This document shows positions 19,018 to 26,831 of a stretch of DNA of 64,000 nucleotides, piece by piece. Source of the DNA: Fidelibacterota bacterium. Its GTDB lineage: Bacteria; Fidelibacterota; Marinisomatia; Marinisomatales; TCS55. A program made the position numbers and the translations under genes. Within the stretch, counting starts at the first letter, position 1. Every line of letters begins with the position of its first letter. The notes under the pieces were generated by a model that saw nothing but the letters and a program-made list of their open reading frames with translations, was not told where the DNA came from and made no database searches. The stretch covers positions 1-64,000 of the forward strand of contig JAAZYX010000003.1 of the NCBI GenBank assembly GCA_014239435.1, read 5' to 3'.

Positions 19018-19130
19018 TTAACCGCAAAGTTCACAGAGTTTTTCGCAAAGGGCACAAAGAGTATTTTGTAAACCTTACCCTATTTTTTCCTTAGCATTCT
19101 CAGCAAATTCTTCGCGGTCTCTGCGGTTAA
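19018..19130. repeat. Dispersed CGCAGAG-type repeat, inverted arms
   Basis: The left arm (AACCGCAAAG, then CACAGAG, CGCAAAG and CACAAAGAG) and the right arm near 19109-19130 (CTTCGCGGTCTCTGCGGTTAA) are reverse complements of one motif. The related unit recurs at 19513-19531, 21343-21495, 49447-49470 and 50438-50465. The function is unknown and it lies in non-coding gaps only. Confidence 0.65.
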
Positions 19131-19239
19131 ATTTTTCATCTTCTATGCTGAGTAAAAAATTACCTGACCTTTTTCATTTCCCCTTAGCAGTATTAAACTT
19201 ATGCAGTATTCATTTTGATTAAACGACATGGAGCATCCA

Positions 19240-19512
19240 ATGGCTAAGAAAAAGGCTGAAGAAAAAACGTTAAACAAATATCTCATTACCCTTCGGTGGT
19301 ATGTTGAAACCGATGAAGAACTTGTATCCGGCGCAAAAGAATCGGATGATAAACTGTTAGACATTCTTCGCCACCGCACAGACGGGAAAGAATCCTGCAA
19401 ATCCTGCCCCACACGCAATCAGGAAGGCTACGCCATTTTGGACTACCATTATTTTATGGGCGATAAGCCTACGTATATGTCCGTGGATAAAATTGCGGAA
19501 AAAACGGACTAA
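19240..19512 (+). CDS. Small hypothetical protein after the suf operon
   Basis: A roughly 90-residue soluble protein (94 if the in-frame ATG at 19228 is used; MAKKK at 19240 is a plausible start). It begins with a basic N-terminus, has an acidic centre, and carries a single CxxC motif in ESCKSCPTRNQEG, which might bind metal. I do not recognise the family. It lies 228 bp after sufS, separated by an inverted-repeat element, so it may not be part of the suf operon. Confidence 0.6.
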   Translation: MAKKKAEEKTLNKYLITLRWYVETDEELVSGAKESDDKLLDILRHRTDGKESCKSCPTRNQEGYAILDYHYFMGDKPTYMSVDKIAEKTD

Positions 19513-19540
19513 CGCAAAGAAGCAAAGGATTTAGTTTATA

Positions 19541-19786
19541 ATGGTGACTATCAGTATGGAGGATTTTCTGGATGATGGAATTTTGAAGGAAAAATCATTT
19601 CGCAAACAGGTGGCTGAAACGGACTGGTCGCAATATAAGGGTGATCGCGTTCTGGTCAGAGGATGTGCAGAAGTGCCAATACCAACCTGGGCGTATTTGA
19701 TATTAACTGCACAATTAGCGCAATATGTTGACCGGATTTATTATGGCGAACTTCGGTCTGCAGTTAAAATTTTTACCAGAGAATAA
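19541..19786 (+). CDS. DUF2480-like small protein
   Basis: An 81-residue protein resembling the C-terminal part of the Bacteroidota family DUF2480. The segments are KEKSFRKQVAETDWSQYKGD, a Cys in VLVRGCAEVPIPTWAY, and a hydrophobic LILTAQLAQY. Family members are usually about 170 residues with an additional N-terminal region (DLEDF) partly represented here by ISMEDFLDDG. Genes of this type occur near SUF loci in other FCB genomes as far as I recall, but I cannot verify that here. The function is unknown. Confidence 0.55.
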   Translation: MVTISMEDFLDDGILKEKSFRKQVAETDWSQYKGDRVLVRGCAEVPIPTWAYLILTAQLAQYVDRIYYGELRSAVKIFTRE

Positions 19787-19857
19787 TCAATAACCATACG
19801 ACTGCGCAGAGCAATCCAAATTCTCTAATCGTTCAATGGTTCTTTGGCTGTTTAGAA

Positions 19858-20843
19858 TCATTGCATTCCATTACTGCTGTATATACGCCCTTCGTATAAA
19901 ACTCCTTCAGGATCTATTAGCCAGTTATAACCAATATCGCTAAATCCTTTTTCTTCTATATGTTTATTATTAATACGATTTATGTGGTCTGACCAAGGCT
20001 CACCATTTTCTAGATTCATATCTGTAACATGAAGATATAAGTGAGTGACATATCTATTAAATCGAAGAGGATCATCTTGATTAATTTCCAAGTTTTTTAT
20101 TGCTTCATCGTCATTTGCTCCCCACCTTGCTCTGGATATGAAGGGCGGGGTAGGAATATAGCAGTTATCCCAATAATGATTTTCTAATTGGGTTGATCTT
20201 TTTTTTTACGATTTATCTTATCAAATATCCGTTTGTGTTTTTTTCTATCTTCCTCCATTGCCTTATCCCTTTCAGCAGACAATCGTTTCTCTTCAGCCGA
20301 AAGTTCATCATAGGTATACATTGTAACTGTCATATTTTGTATTATTAATTGGTCTTGATTAGATTCATCTGAAACAACTTTTAACCTATAATATTTCGGG
20401 AAAGGTCCCTTCGCATTCTTACCTTCCCACCCTTCAGTCCCAAACCTAATCTGAGTATAATCTGCCTCGTGATGACTTATTTTAAACCTATTCCAATTGG
20501 ACCAATCGTCACCAGTTTCAGAGAAGGATATATAGATTTCGATAGAGTTATCTAATTCATCAAAGGTCATTTTTTCTTTAACGGTAAATACAATATTCAG
20601 CACATCTAAACGAAACGGTGATTTTAAAGGAATAGATATAATTTCCAGATTTCCATCTCCTTCATGATATAGTGCGCTGTCTGTAATTGTTATTCCGCTG
20701 GCAGGCTGAAAATGCTCAGAAAATTTTATCATGAACCTATGTTTTAAACTCTCAGATCCACTGTTGTTTCCATCCTGCCGGCTTTGTGTTTTTTCGCACG
20801 TCCAAAATCCCTGGCAAAACACAACATAAATTGCTCATTATAA
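19858..20843 (-). pseudogene. PGRP/amidase_2-like gene, frameshifted and truncated
   Basis: Two minus-strand frames form one gene. The upstream part (to 20184; GTG near 20822) encodes a beta-rich domain of about 200 residues with a KKK-ending acidic/basic tail. The second frame continues with FISRARWGANDDEA, YLHVTDMN and GFSDIGYNWLIDPEGVLYEGR, the hallmarks of a peptidoglycan-recognition amidase. The frames join at a run of nine A on the minus strand (about 20207-20215); a minus-1 slip there restores the frame. The C-terminal frame ends at 19858, well before the usual end of the domain. It could be a decayed gene, a sequencing error, or a slippage-expressed protein with a truncated end. Confidence 0.6.
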
Positions 20844-20907
20844 TCCTATTCAATTATGGATTCACATCGCTAATATTGTTATCGTATTCTAAAACAGGAA
20901 TTAACCA

Positions 20908-21336
20908 ATGTCGGACAGAGTAAGCTGGGAATCGTATTTCATGAACATTGCGCAGGAAGTGGCAAGCCGCTCTACGTGTGATCGCAAATTTGTGGGATCT
21001 GTCATCGTCCGCGACAAGAGAATTCTTTCAACCGGATACAACGGTAGCATCCGCGGACTTCCGCACTGCAACGAAGCGGGACACGAAATGGAAAATGACC
21101 ATTGCGTCCGTACCGTCCACGCCGAGGCGAATGCCATTGTGCAGTCAGCGGCTAACGGTGTACGGATTGAAGGCGCCGAGATTTTTGTAACAGCGTCGCC
21201 GTGCTACAACTGCTTTAAGATGATTGCCAATTCCGGGATTAAGAAAATTTATTTTGGTGAATTTTACAGAGACGAGCGCATCCGTGAGCATGCAGATGAG
21301 CTGGGTATTGAGCTCGTGCATCTTGATGGTTCCTAG
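20908..21336 (+). CDS. dCMP deaminase (ComEB-like)
   Basis: A 142-residue zinc-dependent deoxycytidylate deaminase that turns dCMP into dUMP, feeding the ThyX thymidylate synthase at 49467. The substrate-recognition region TCDRKFVGSVIVRDKRILSTGYNG is present, as are the zinc motifs HAEANAI and SPCYNC. The length fits the dCMP deaminase/ComEB family. The gene is divergent from the amidase remnant. A following 200-bp gap contains the CGCAGAG-type repeats and no other gene. Confidence 0.92.
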   Translation: MSDRVSWESYFMNIAQEVASRSTCDRKFVGSVIVRDKRILSTGYNGSIRGLPHCNEAGHEMENDHCVRTVHAEANAIVQSAANGVRIEGAEIFVTASPCYNCFKMIANSGIKKIYFGEFYRDERIREHADELGIELVHLDGS

Positions 21337-21342
21337 GGCTTT

Positions 21343-21495
21343 TTGCCGCAGAGTCGCAGAGAACACAGAGTTTATTTTGATGTTTCGTTGGCTATAAAAT
21401 AACCACAGAGGCACAGAGGCCCTGAGGAACAGATAGGTTTGAAGGTTGATTTCTTATCACAAAGACACCAAGGCACAAAAACACTAAAATCTTTC
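21343..21495. repeat. Cluster of CGCAGAG-type repeats
   Basis: Non-coding gap with three repeat units: GCCGCAGAG...CGCAGAG...CACAGAG (21343-21370), AACCACAGAGGCACAGAGG (21401-21419) and TATCACAAAGACACCAAGG (about 21458-21476). They resemble the element after sufS. No reading frame or promoter is evident. Confidence 0.6.
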
Positions 21496-21540
21496 GGGAC
21501 GTTTTCTGTGCGTCAAAGAAAAGTACCACCGGAAAACAAC

Positions 21541-23181
21541 TTATAAATTAACCCACGCCGGCCCGTCGCCGCCCTCCGGCGGAACCCAATCAATAATCTG
21601 GTAAGGATCCATGATGTCGCAGGTTTTGCAGTGCACGCAATTCGAAAAATTGATTTGCAGCCTTCGGTCTTCACCTTCGCCTGTCATTTCATACACATCT
21701 GCAGGGCAGAATTTTTCGCAAGGATTTCCGTACTCTTCCGCGCATTTTGTTTTACATATATCAGGATCACTCACGTGTAAGTGCGGAACTTGATCTTCCT
21801 CGTGTGATGTAGCGGAATGATACACATCCGTTACTTTATCAAATATATATTTTCCGTCGAATTCAAGATCGGCATACCGCTCCGCTGCAGCACCTTTCTG
21901 CATGAGTTCATGTCCATTGTGACTCGGAAGTTTGTTCTTTAAACCCCAACCTCTGCCGCCGGTAAACAGCCCAAGTCCGGAATTCATCAGTCCGGCCAAA
22001 AGCCCTCGGTCAAAACCTTGGTGAAAATTTCGCACTTTCCAAAGCTCATCCTTTAGCCAGCTTCCGTTCACCTTATCCGCAAACGAATTGAGGGAAGCAT
22101 CGCTGAAATCATTTGACGCAAATGCTTCGGCTATTGCTTCCGCCGCAAGCATTCCGGATTTCATAGCTAAGTGAATTCCCTTCAGCCGCTGGCCGTTCAT
22201 GAATCCTGCCGAGTCGCCAATCAGCATGGCGCCGTCCACGGTCAGCTTCGGAATTGAAAACCATCCGCCTTCCGGAAGCGACTTCGCGCCATAGGAAACC
22301 ATTTCTCCGCCTTCAATCAAAGACCGCACCCACGGATGCATTTTCAATCGCTGAAATTCGTGGTGCGGATCTATGCCGGGATTCTTGTAATCCAATCCAA
22401 TCACGAGACCAATATCCAAAATATCATTCTGCATACCGTAAATAAATCCGCCGCCGAAAATATCGTGTCCAAGCGGAAAATTCATTGTGTGAGCCACATA
22501 TCCCGGAGTGACCGTTCCCTGCGGCATTTGCCAAAGTTCTTTGATGCCGATCGCCCACACCTGTGGATTTTTCCCCTCCATTAAATCGAATTTTCGAATG
22601 AGCTGTTTGGTGAGGCTTCCGCGCGTTCCTTCGCCCAGCACTACAACTTTGGCATGAATATCCGCTCCCGGCTCAAACTGCGGTTTTTGTTCGCCGTGCT
22701 TGTCAATGCCGCGGTCGCCTGTGCGAACGCCGATAACCGTGTCAGCGTCATAAATCAGCTCAGTCCCAGGGAATCCGCAGAAAATATCAATCCCTTCATT
22801 CTCTGCCTGCTCACCAAGCCAACGGGTAAGTTTCCCGATGGATGTTACGTAGCAGCCATGGTGCCGCATCGAAGGCGGAACATAGGGAAAAGGCAGTTTC
22901 TTTTTTTCGGTAAGGTAATACATGCGCTCTTCCGACACTTCCGCCTCGACGGGAATATTAAGCTCTTTGTAATTCGGAAAGAGTTCAGCGATGGATCTGG
23001 GGTCAACGATTGCGCCGGATAAAGAATGCGCTCCGACTTCCGCTGCTTTTTCCAGGACGGCAACGCTTGCATCCTGTCCGGATTCCTTGAAAAGACGATT
23101 GAGTTTTATGGCGCCTGCAAGACTCGCCGGGCCTGCGCCCACAAACAAGACATCCAGTTCCAGGACTTCCCGTTCGGGCAT
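21541..23181 (-). CDS. Electron transfer flavoprotein-ubiquinone oxidoreductase
   Basis: The 546-residue ETF-QO, a membrane-associated flavoprotein with a 4Fe-4S cluster that moves electrons from ETF to quinone. The N-terminal FAD fold is LDVLFVGAGPASLAGAIKL. The AHSLSGAIVDPRSI and LIGDSAGFMNGQRLKGIH segments are typical. The C-terminal ferredoxin-like motif is present in NCVHCKTCDIMDPYQIIDWVPPEGG. It is downstream of etfB and etfA on the same strand and starts where the etfA stop ends, so the three form one operon. The acceptor is a quinone by family knowledge. Confidence 0.95.
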   Translation of the reverse strand: MPEREVLELDVLFVGAGPASLAGAIKLNRLFKESGQDASVAVLEKAAEVGAHSLSGAIVDPRSIAELFPNYKELNIPVEAEVSEERMYYLTEKKKLPFPYVPPSMRHHGCYVTSIGKLTRWLGEQAENEGIDIFCGFPGTELIYDADTVIGVRTGDRGIDKHGEQKPQFEPGADIHAKVVVLGEGTRGSLTKQLIRKFDLMEGKNPQVWAIGIKELWQMPQGTVTPGYVAHTMNFPLGHDIFGGGFIYGMQNDILDIGLVIGLDYKNPGIDPHHEFQRLKMHPWVRSLIEGGEMVSYGAKSLPEGGWFSIPKLTVDGAMLIGDSAGFMNGQRLKGIHLAMKSGMLAAEAIAEAFASNDFSDASLNSFADKVNGSWLKDELWKVRNFHQGFDRGLLAGLMNSGLGLFTGGRGWGLKNKLPSHNGHELMQKGAAAERYADLEFDGKYIFDKVTDVYHSATSHEEDQVPHLHVSDPDICKTKCAEEYGNPCEKFCPADVYEMTGEGEDRRLQINFSNCVHCKTCDIMDPYQIIDWVPPEGGDGPAWVNL

Positions 23182-24155
23182 CAGCTTTTGGCGTTGTTTA
23201 TGGCTTCGGTGAGTTTGGGGATAATTTCGAGAATGTCGCCTTCCACCCCAAAATCAGCGAGTTCGAAGATCGGCGCCCCGGGATCCTTATTAATCGCAAT
23301 CACATTTTTGGAACCCTTCATGCCGACCACGTGCTGAATCGCCCCGGAAATTCCAAGGGCAATGTAAAGTTTGGGTGCAACCGTTTGGCCGGAACTCCCT
23401 ATTTGCCGAAAAGGTTCGTACCATCCTGAGTCAACGATCGGCCGCGATGAAGCAATTTCTGCGCCAAGCGCATTTGCAAGATCCTCTACCATAGGCAGGT
23501 TTTCTTCCTTGCCAATTCCACGCCCAACAGCAACAATGATGTCAGCACTGGACAAATCCACACCGCCTTCCGATTCCTGAAAGGGTTCTTCTGAGGATGT
23601 TCTTACATCAGAATCTGACAGCGTTACATTCACTGATCTGACGGCTGCGGTTCCCGATTCTATGGCGTCTGATGAAAATGCGGCGGATTGAAAACTTACA
23701 ATACAGGGAGATGAAGATGCTGTAACATCTGCAGCAAGTTTGGCATGAAAAACCTGTTTTGTATATAAAGGAAAGCCGTTTTCAACTCGGACAGCAATGT
23801 TGTCGCTTAAAAACGGAATTCCCATTTTTGCGCTCACTCGCGGCATAAAATCACGTACTTGATAGGAATGACCTGCAAATACATATTGGGGCGATTCTGA
23901 TTCAATAATCTGAGCCAATGCAGCTGAATATCCATCGGCAGAATAGGTATTCAACTGATCTCCGGAAACGGTCAGCACTTCCGCAATGTCTAAACCGGAG
24001 GCTTGCGCGCCGAGAATTTCCGCCCCCTCACCGATCGCAATGGCACCCACGCTTTGCCCCAATTCGGATCCCAGTGACTGCGCAGCGGCGACCGCTTCAA
24101 GACTGATGCGGTGAATCTTTCCATTATTATTTTCGAGGTAAACTAAAATATCCAT
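23181..24155 (-). CDS. etfA: Electron transfer flavoprotein alpha subunit
   Basis: A 324-residue EtfA that carries FAD and accepts electrons from acyl-CoA dehydrogenases together with EtfB. The N-terminal MDILVYLENNNGKIHRISLEAV fold and the FAD-binding C-terminus are present: GSSGQTVAPKLYIALGISGAIQHVVGMKGSKNVIAINKDPGAP, quoted only by its key GSSGQTV and ISGAIQH parts. It begins 2 bp after etfB. ETF here probably serves the GCDH-like enzyme at 43098 among others. Confidence 0.95.
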   Translation of the reverse strand: MDILVYLENNNGKIHRISLEAVAAAQSLGSELGQSVGAIAIGEGAEILGAQASGLDIAEVLTVSGDQLNTYSADGYSAALAQIIESESPQYVFAGHSYQVRDFMPRVSAKMGIPFLSDNIAVRVENGFPLYTKQVFHAKLAADVTASSSPCIVSFQSAAFSSDAIESGTAAVRSVNVTLSDSDVRTSSEEPFQESEGGVDLSSADIIVAVGRGIGKEENLPMVEDLANALGAEIASSRPIVDSGWYEPFRQIGSSGQTVAPKLYIALGISGAIQHVVGMKGSKNVIAINKDPGAPIFELADFGVEGDILEIIPKLTEAINNAKS

Positions 24156-24157
24156 TT

Positions 24158-24928
24158 TTACAGCACTCTCAATTCCGATTTCAAAACTTCGACCAATCTC
24201 CCTACGGACTGATCCGCCTCACCAGAGATCATCTCAGTTCGTTTTTCGGCCTTCGGAATATGAAGATTGGTAAGCGACTGTTTTGAATCACCACCATTGA
24301 GATCCGATTTTTCAACCACTTTAATTTCTTTCTTCTTCGCTCCCATGATGCCTTTTAGCGATGGATAACGCACCTGGTTCAGCCCGGATTGAATCGCCAA
24401 ACTTGCCGGGAGCGGCAGGGTCACCCATTGGAACCAGCCAGCTTCTAACTCACGTTTTACTTTTATATTTCTGTCCTGAATCTCAGTTGCCATTACCAGT
24501 GTGGCGGTCGCCATTCCCAACATTTCACCGATTAAAACACCAGTCTGCCCCATGCCGAGATCATCGGATTGAAGTCCGGAAAGCACCAAATCAAACTCTT
24601 CTGACTTAACCGCTTCCGACAGCACTTTAGCAATCACCAGCGGATCGGTCTCACCGTGGTCATTTTCTTTTATATGAATCGCGCGGTCGGCACCTTTTGC
24701 AAGAGCTTCACGGATAATTTTCTGAACACGGTCCGGCCCCATGCACACGGCCACCACTTCCCCTCCGCCCGATCGTTCGTTAATCTGCATGGCTTCTTCC
24801 AGAGCGTAGGAATCGCTTTCGTTCATTTCATAAGCGACTACATTTTCATCAATCCAATCCCCGGCGGGATTCAGCCTTAGCGGAGAATCGGAACCCGGAA
24901 CTTGTTTAATCAATACAGCAATTTTCAT
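24158..24928 (-). CDS. etfB: Electron transfer flavoprotein beta subunit
   Basis: A 256-residue EtfB, first gene of the etfB-etfA-ETF-QO operon. The family segments are IAVLIKQVPGSDSPLRL, VVAVCMGPDRVQKIIREALAKGADRAIHI and the AMP/ETF signature region LVLSGLQSDDLGMGQTGVLIGEMLG. The C-terminus has the recognition loop RYPSLKGIMGAKKKEIKVV. The 86-bp gap upstream contains no other gene. Confidence 0.95.
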   Translation of the reverse strand: MKIAVLIKQVPGSDSPLRLNPAGDWIDENVVAYEMNESDSYALEEAMQINERSGGGEVVAVCMGPDRVQKIIREALAKGADRAIHIKENDHGETDPLVIAKVLSEAVKSEEFDLVLSGLQSDDLGMGQTGVLIGEMLGMATATLVMATEIQDRNIKVKRELEAGWFQWVTLPLPASLAIQSGLNQVRYPSLKGIMGAKKKEIKVVEKSDLNGGDSKQSLTNLHIPKAEKRTEMISGEADQSVGRLVEVLKSELRVL

Positions 24929-25014
24929 AATCTAACTTAAGGTTTTAGTGGGTAAATAGGACGCCGAAAGTAATCATACGCAGATTTGAAAATCAAATGA
25001 TTGATGATTAGAAA

Positions 25015-26511
25015 TCACGGATTCAACCAAACCGGCACATCTGTCGAAAGTCCAAATACCGGAATAATCACAAAATAGATGAGCAGAACAATAATGAGAA
25101 TGGCGAGCAGGTTCAACCCAAATCCGCATTTTGCCATAGTTGGGATGGACACATGACCGCTTGCAAGAATGCTTGCGTTGGGTCCCGTACCGGATGGAAG
25201 CATGAAGGCGCAAGATGCGGCTATGGTTGCCGGCACCATTAAAAGGAAGGGATGAAATCCGCCGGCTTTTGATAATCCGGCGAGGATAGGCAAAAACACA
25301 GCGGCGGTAGCGGCGTTTGAATTTATTTCTGTTAAAAAAATCATGCAGGCAACCACAATCAAAATCACTGCTAAAACAGAAATTCCACTTAAATCAAGAG
25401 AATCACCAATCCAAGAAACCAAACCGGATTCGCGAAAAGCGGCTGCAATGGCGAGTCCACCGCCAATAAGCATGGGAATACCCCATGGAATCGATTGGGC
25501 ATCTTTCCATTCTAACAAACGCCGCCTATCTGAGTTTGCCGCAGAAATCCCTGTCGGAATAATAAACAATGCTATTGCCGCAAGAAAAGCAACCGTTGCG
25601 TCCTTTGTGTAGGCAGCAATCCCAAGCGCATCTGACCATCCCGGAATAACCAAATCTCCTATGACAAGTGTTTTGCGAAAAATGAAACCGAGTGCATAAA
25701 ATACCCCGATAAGCGCCACACGTTTTTCCGCCACGGACATGGTACCGAGCGCCTCGTATTCTTCATTAATGATGTCTCCCGATCCGCTCAGTCCGCCTTC
25801 AATTTTGAAAAATTTGATGAGGTAAAACCAAGCAATCGGAATGAAGACGATCACAAAGGGAATCCCTATTTTGATCCAATCCATAAATACCACTTCCGGA
25901 GAGGTCGGAAATATTTCTTTCATTGTGCTTACAAACTGAAGATTCGGCGGTGTGCCGACCAACGTACCCGTTCCTCCGATACTTGCCGAATAAGCAATGG
26001 CAAGCATGAGCCCGGCGCCAAATCCCGGATCGGATACGCCGTGGGATTTTTCATGCTGAATAATAGCTAGCCCGATAGGAAGCATCATCAGTGTAGTAGA
26101 ATTGTTGGATGTCCACATAGATAGCAGTGCCGTCGCAATCATTAAGCTAAGGAGTATTTTTTGCCTGCTTGTTCCAATCAGCTTTATGGTACCGAGTGCG
26201 ATCCGCTTATGCAGATTATTTGCTTCAATTGCCCGAGCTACAAAAAATGCGCCTAAAATCAGCAAAACAATATGGTGCCCATATGCGCCGGCAATATGGT
26301 TTGCATTCAATATGCCGAGCATAGGAAAGAGAGCTATAGGAATCAATGCCGTCGCAAAAATGGGAATGGCCTCCGTAATCCAAAAGACTGCCATCAGCAT
26401 GGAAACCGCTGCAGCCCTCATTCCTGCAGGATCCATTCCATCCGGCGGGGGCAAAACCAGAAGCAGTACAAAAATAGTACTTCCGAGATAAAGCCCCAGT
26501 TTATTTCTCAT
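25015..26511 (-). CDS. DASS-family sodium/dicarboxylate (or sulfate) symporter
   Basis: A 498-residue SLC13-type (DASS) carrier with about a dozen hydrophobic segments spread through the sequence. It has the two substrate/sodium motifs of the family: TSNNSTTLMMLPIGL in the first half and EINSNAATAAVFLPIL in the second. The likely substrates are C4-dicarboxylates such as succinate or malate, though sulfate and citrate transporters share the fold. It is separate from the ETF operon by about 90 bp. The neighbourhood of TCA enzymes fits but does not prove dicarboxylate uptake. Confidence 0.9.
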   Translation of the reverse strand: MRNKLGLYLGSTIFVLLLVLPPPDGMDPAGMRAAAVSMLMAVFWITEAIPIFATALIPIALFPMLGILNANHIAGAYGHHIVLLILGAFFVARAIEANNLHKRIALGTIKLIGTSRQKILLSLMIATALLSMWTSNNSTTLMMLPIGLAIIQHEKSHGVSDPGFGAGLMLAIAYSASIGGTGTLVGTPPNLQFVSTMKEIFPTSPEVVFMDWIKIGIPFVIVFIPIAWFYLIKFFKIEGGLSGSGDIINEEYEALGTMSVAEKRVALIGVFYALGFIFRKTLVIGDLVIPGWSDALGIAAYTKDATVAFLAAIALFIIPTGISAANSDRRRLLEWKDAQSIPWGIPMLIGGGLAIAAAFRESGLVSWIGDSLDLSGISVLAVILIVVACMIFLTEINSNAATAAVFLPILAGLSKAGGFHPFLLMVPATIAASCAFMLPSGTGPNASILASGHVSIPTMAKCGFGLNLLAILIIVLLIYFVIIPVFGLSTDVPVWLNP

Positions 26512-26831
26512 GGGTTTGGTGTTATTTTTTGTATAAAACTCATAAAAGAATATCTTGAATTATATTCAAATATCTCAAAACTTACGGACGTATGGATCGC
26601 TTTATGGATATTATTTTGCCAAACGCTCTGTTTATTTTCGGTACTCTCGTATTGATGTGGGCATTGAAACGATGGCTGGAACGAAGAGATTGGAAATGAA
26701 ATTTTTTCTAAAAACCCCAATAAAAATAATGATTGTCCTTTGAAAGCATCTTGTATTATTTTCACCCGTTCTAAGACAGTTTCGGCATACCGTCGGAATT
26801 GCAGACAAACCTTAATCGGAGGATTACCAAC
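26512..26831. other. Gap between transporter and secreted protein, with one small possible gene
   Basis: This stretch between divergent genes holds only the possible 35-residue reading frame at 26592-26699. The last part (about 26750-26830) is the leader of the next gene with a good Shine-Dalgarno (GGAGG) about 10 bases before its ATG. No repeat, terminator or riboswitch is recognised. Confidence 0.4.
26592..26699 (+). CDS. Possible 35-residue single-membrane-segment protein
   Basis: The reading frame encodes MDRFMDIILPNALFIFGTLV..., one hydrophobic segment (about residues 7-25) followed by a basic tail ending RWLERRDWK. The pattern fits a small inner-membrane protein with a cytoplasmic positive end. 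There is no clear ribosome binding site and no homologue that I recognise, so this may be chance. It is divergent from the DASS transporter. Confidence 0.25.
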   Translation: MDRFMDIILPNALFIFGTLVLMWALKRWLERRDWK

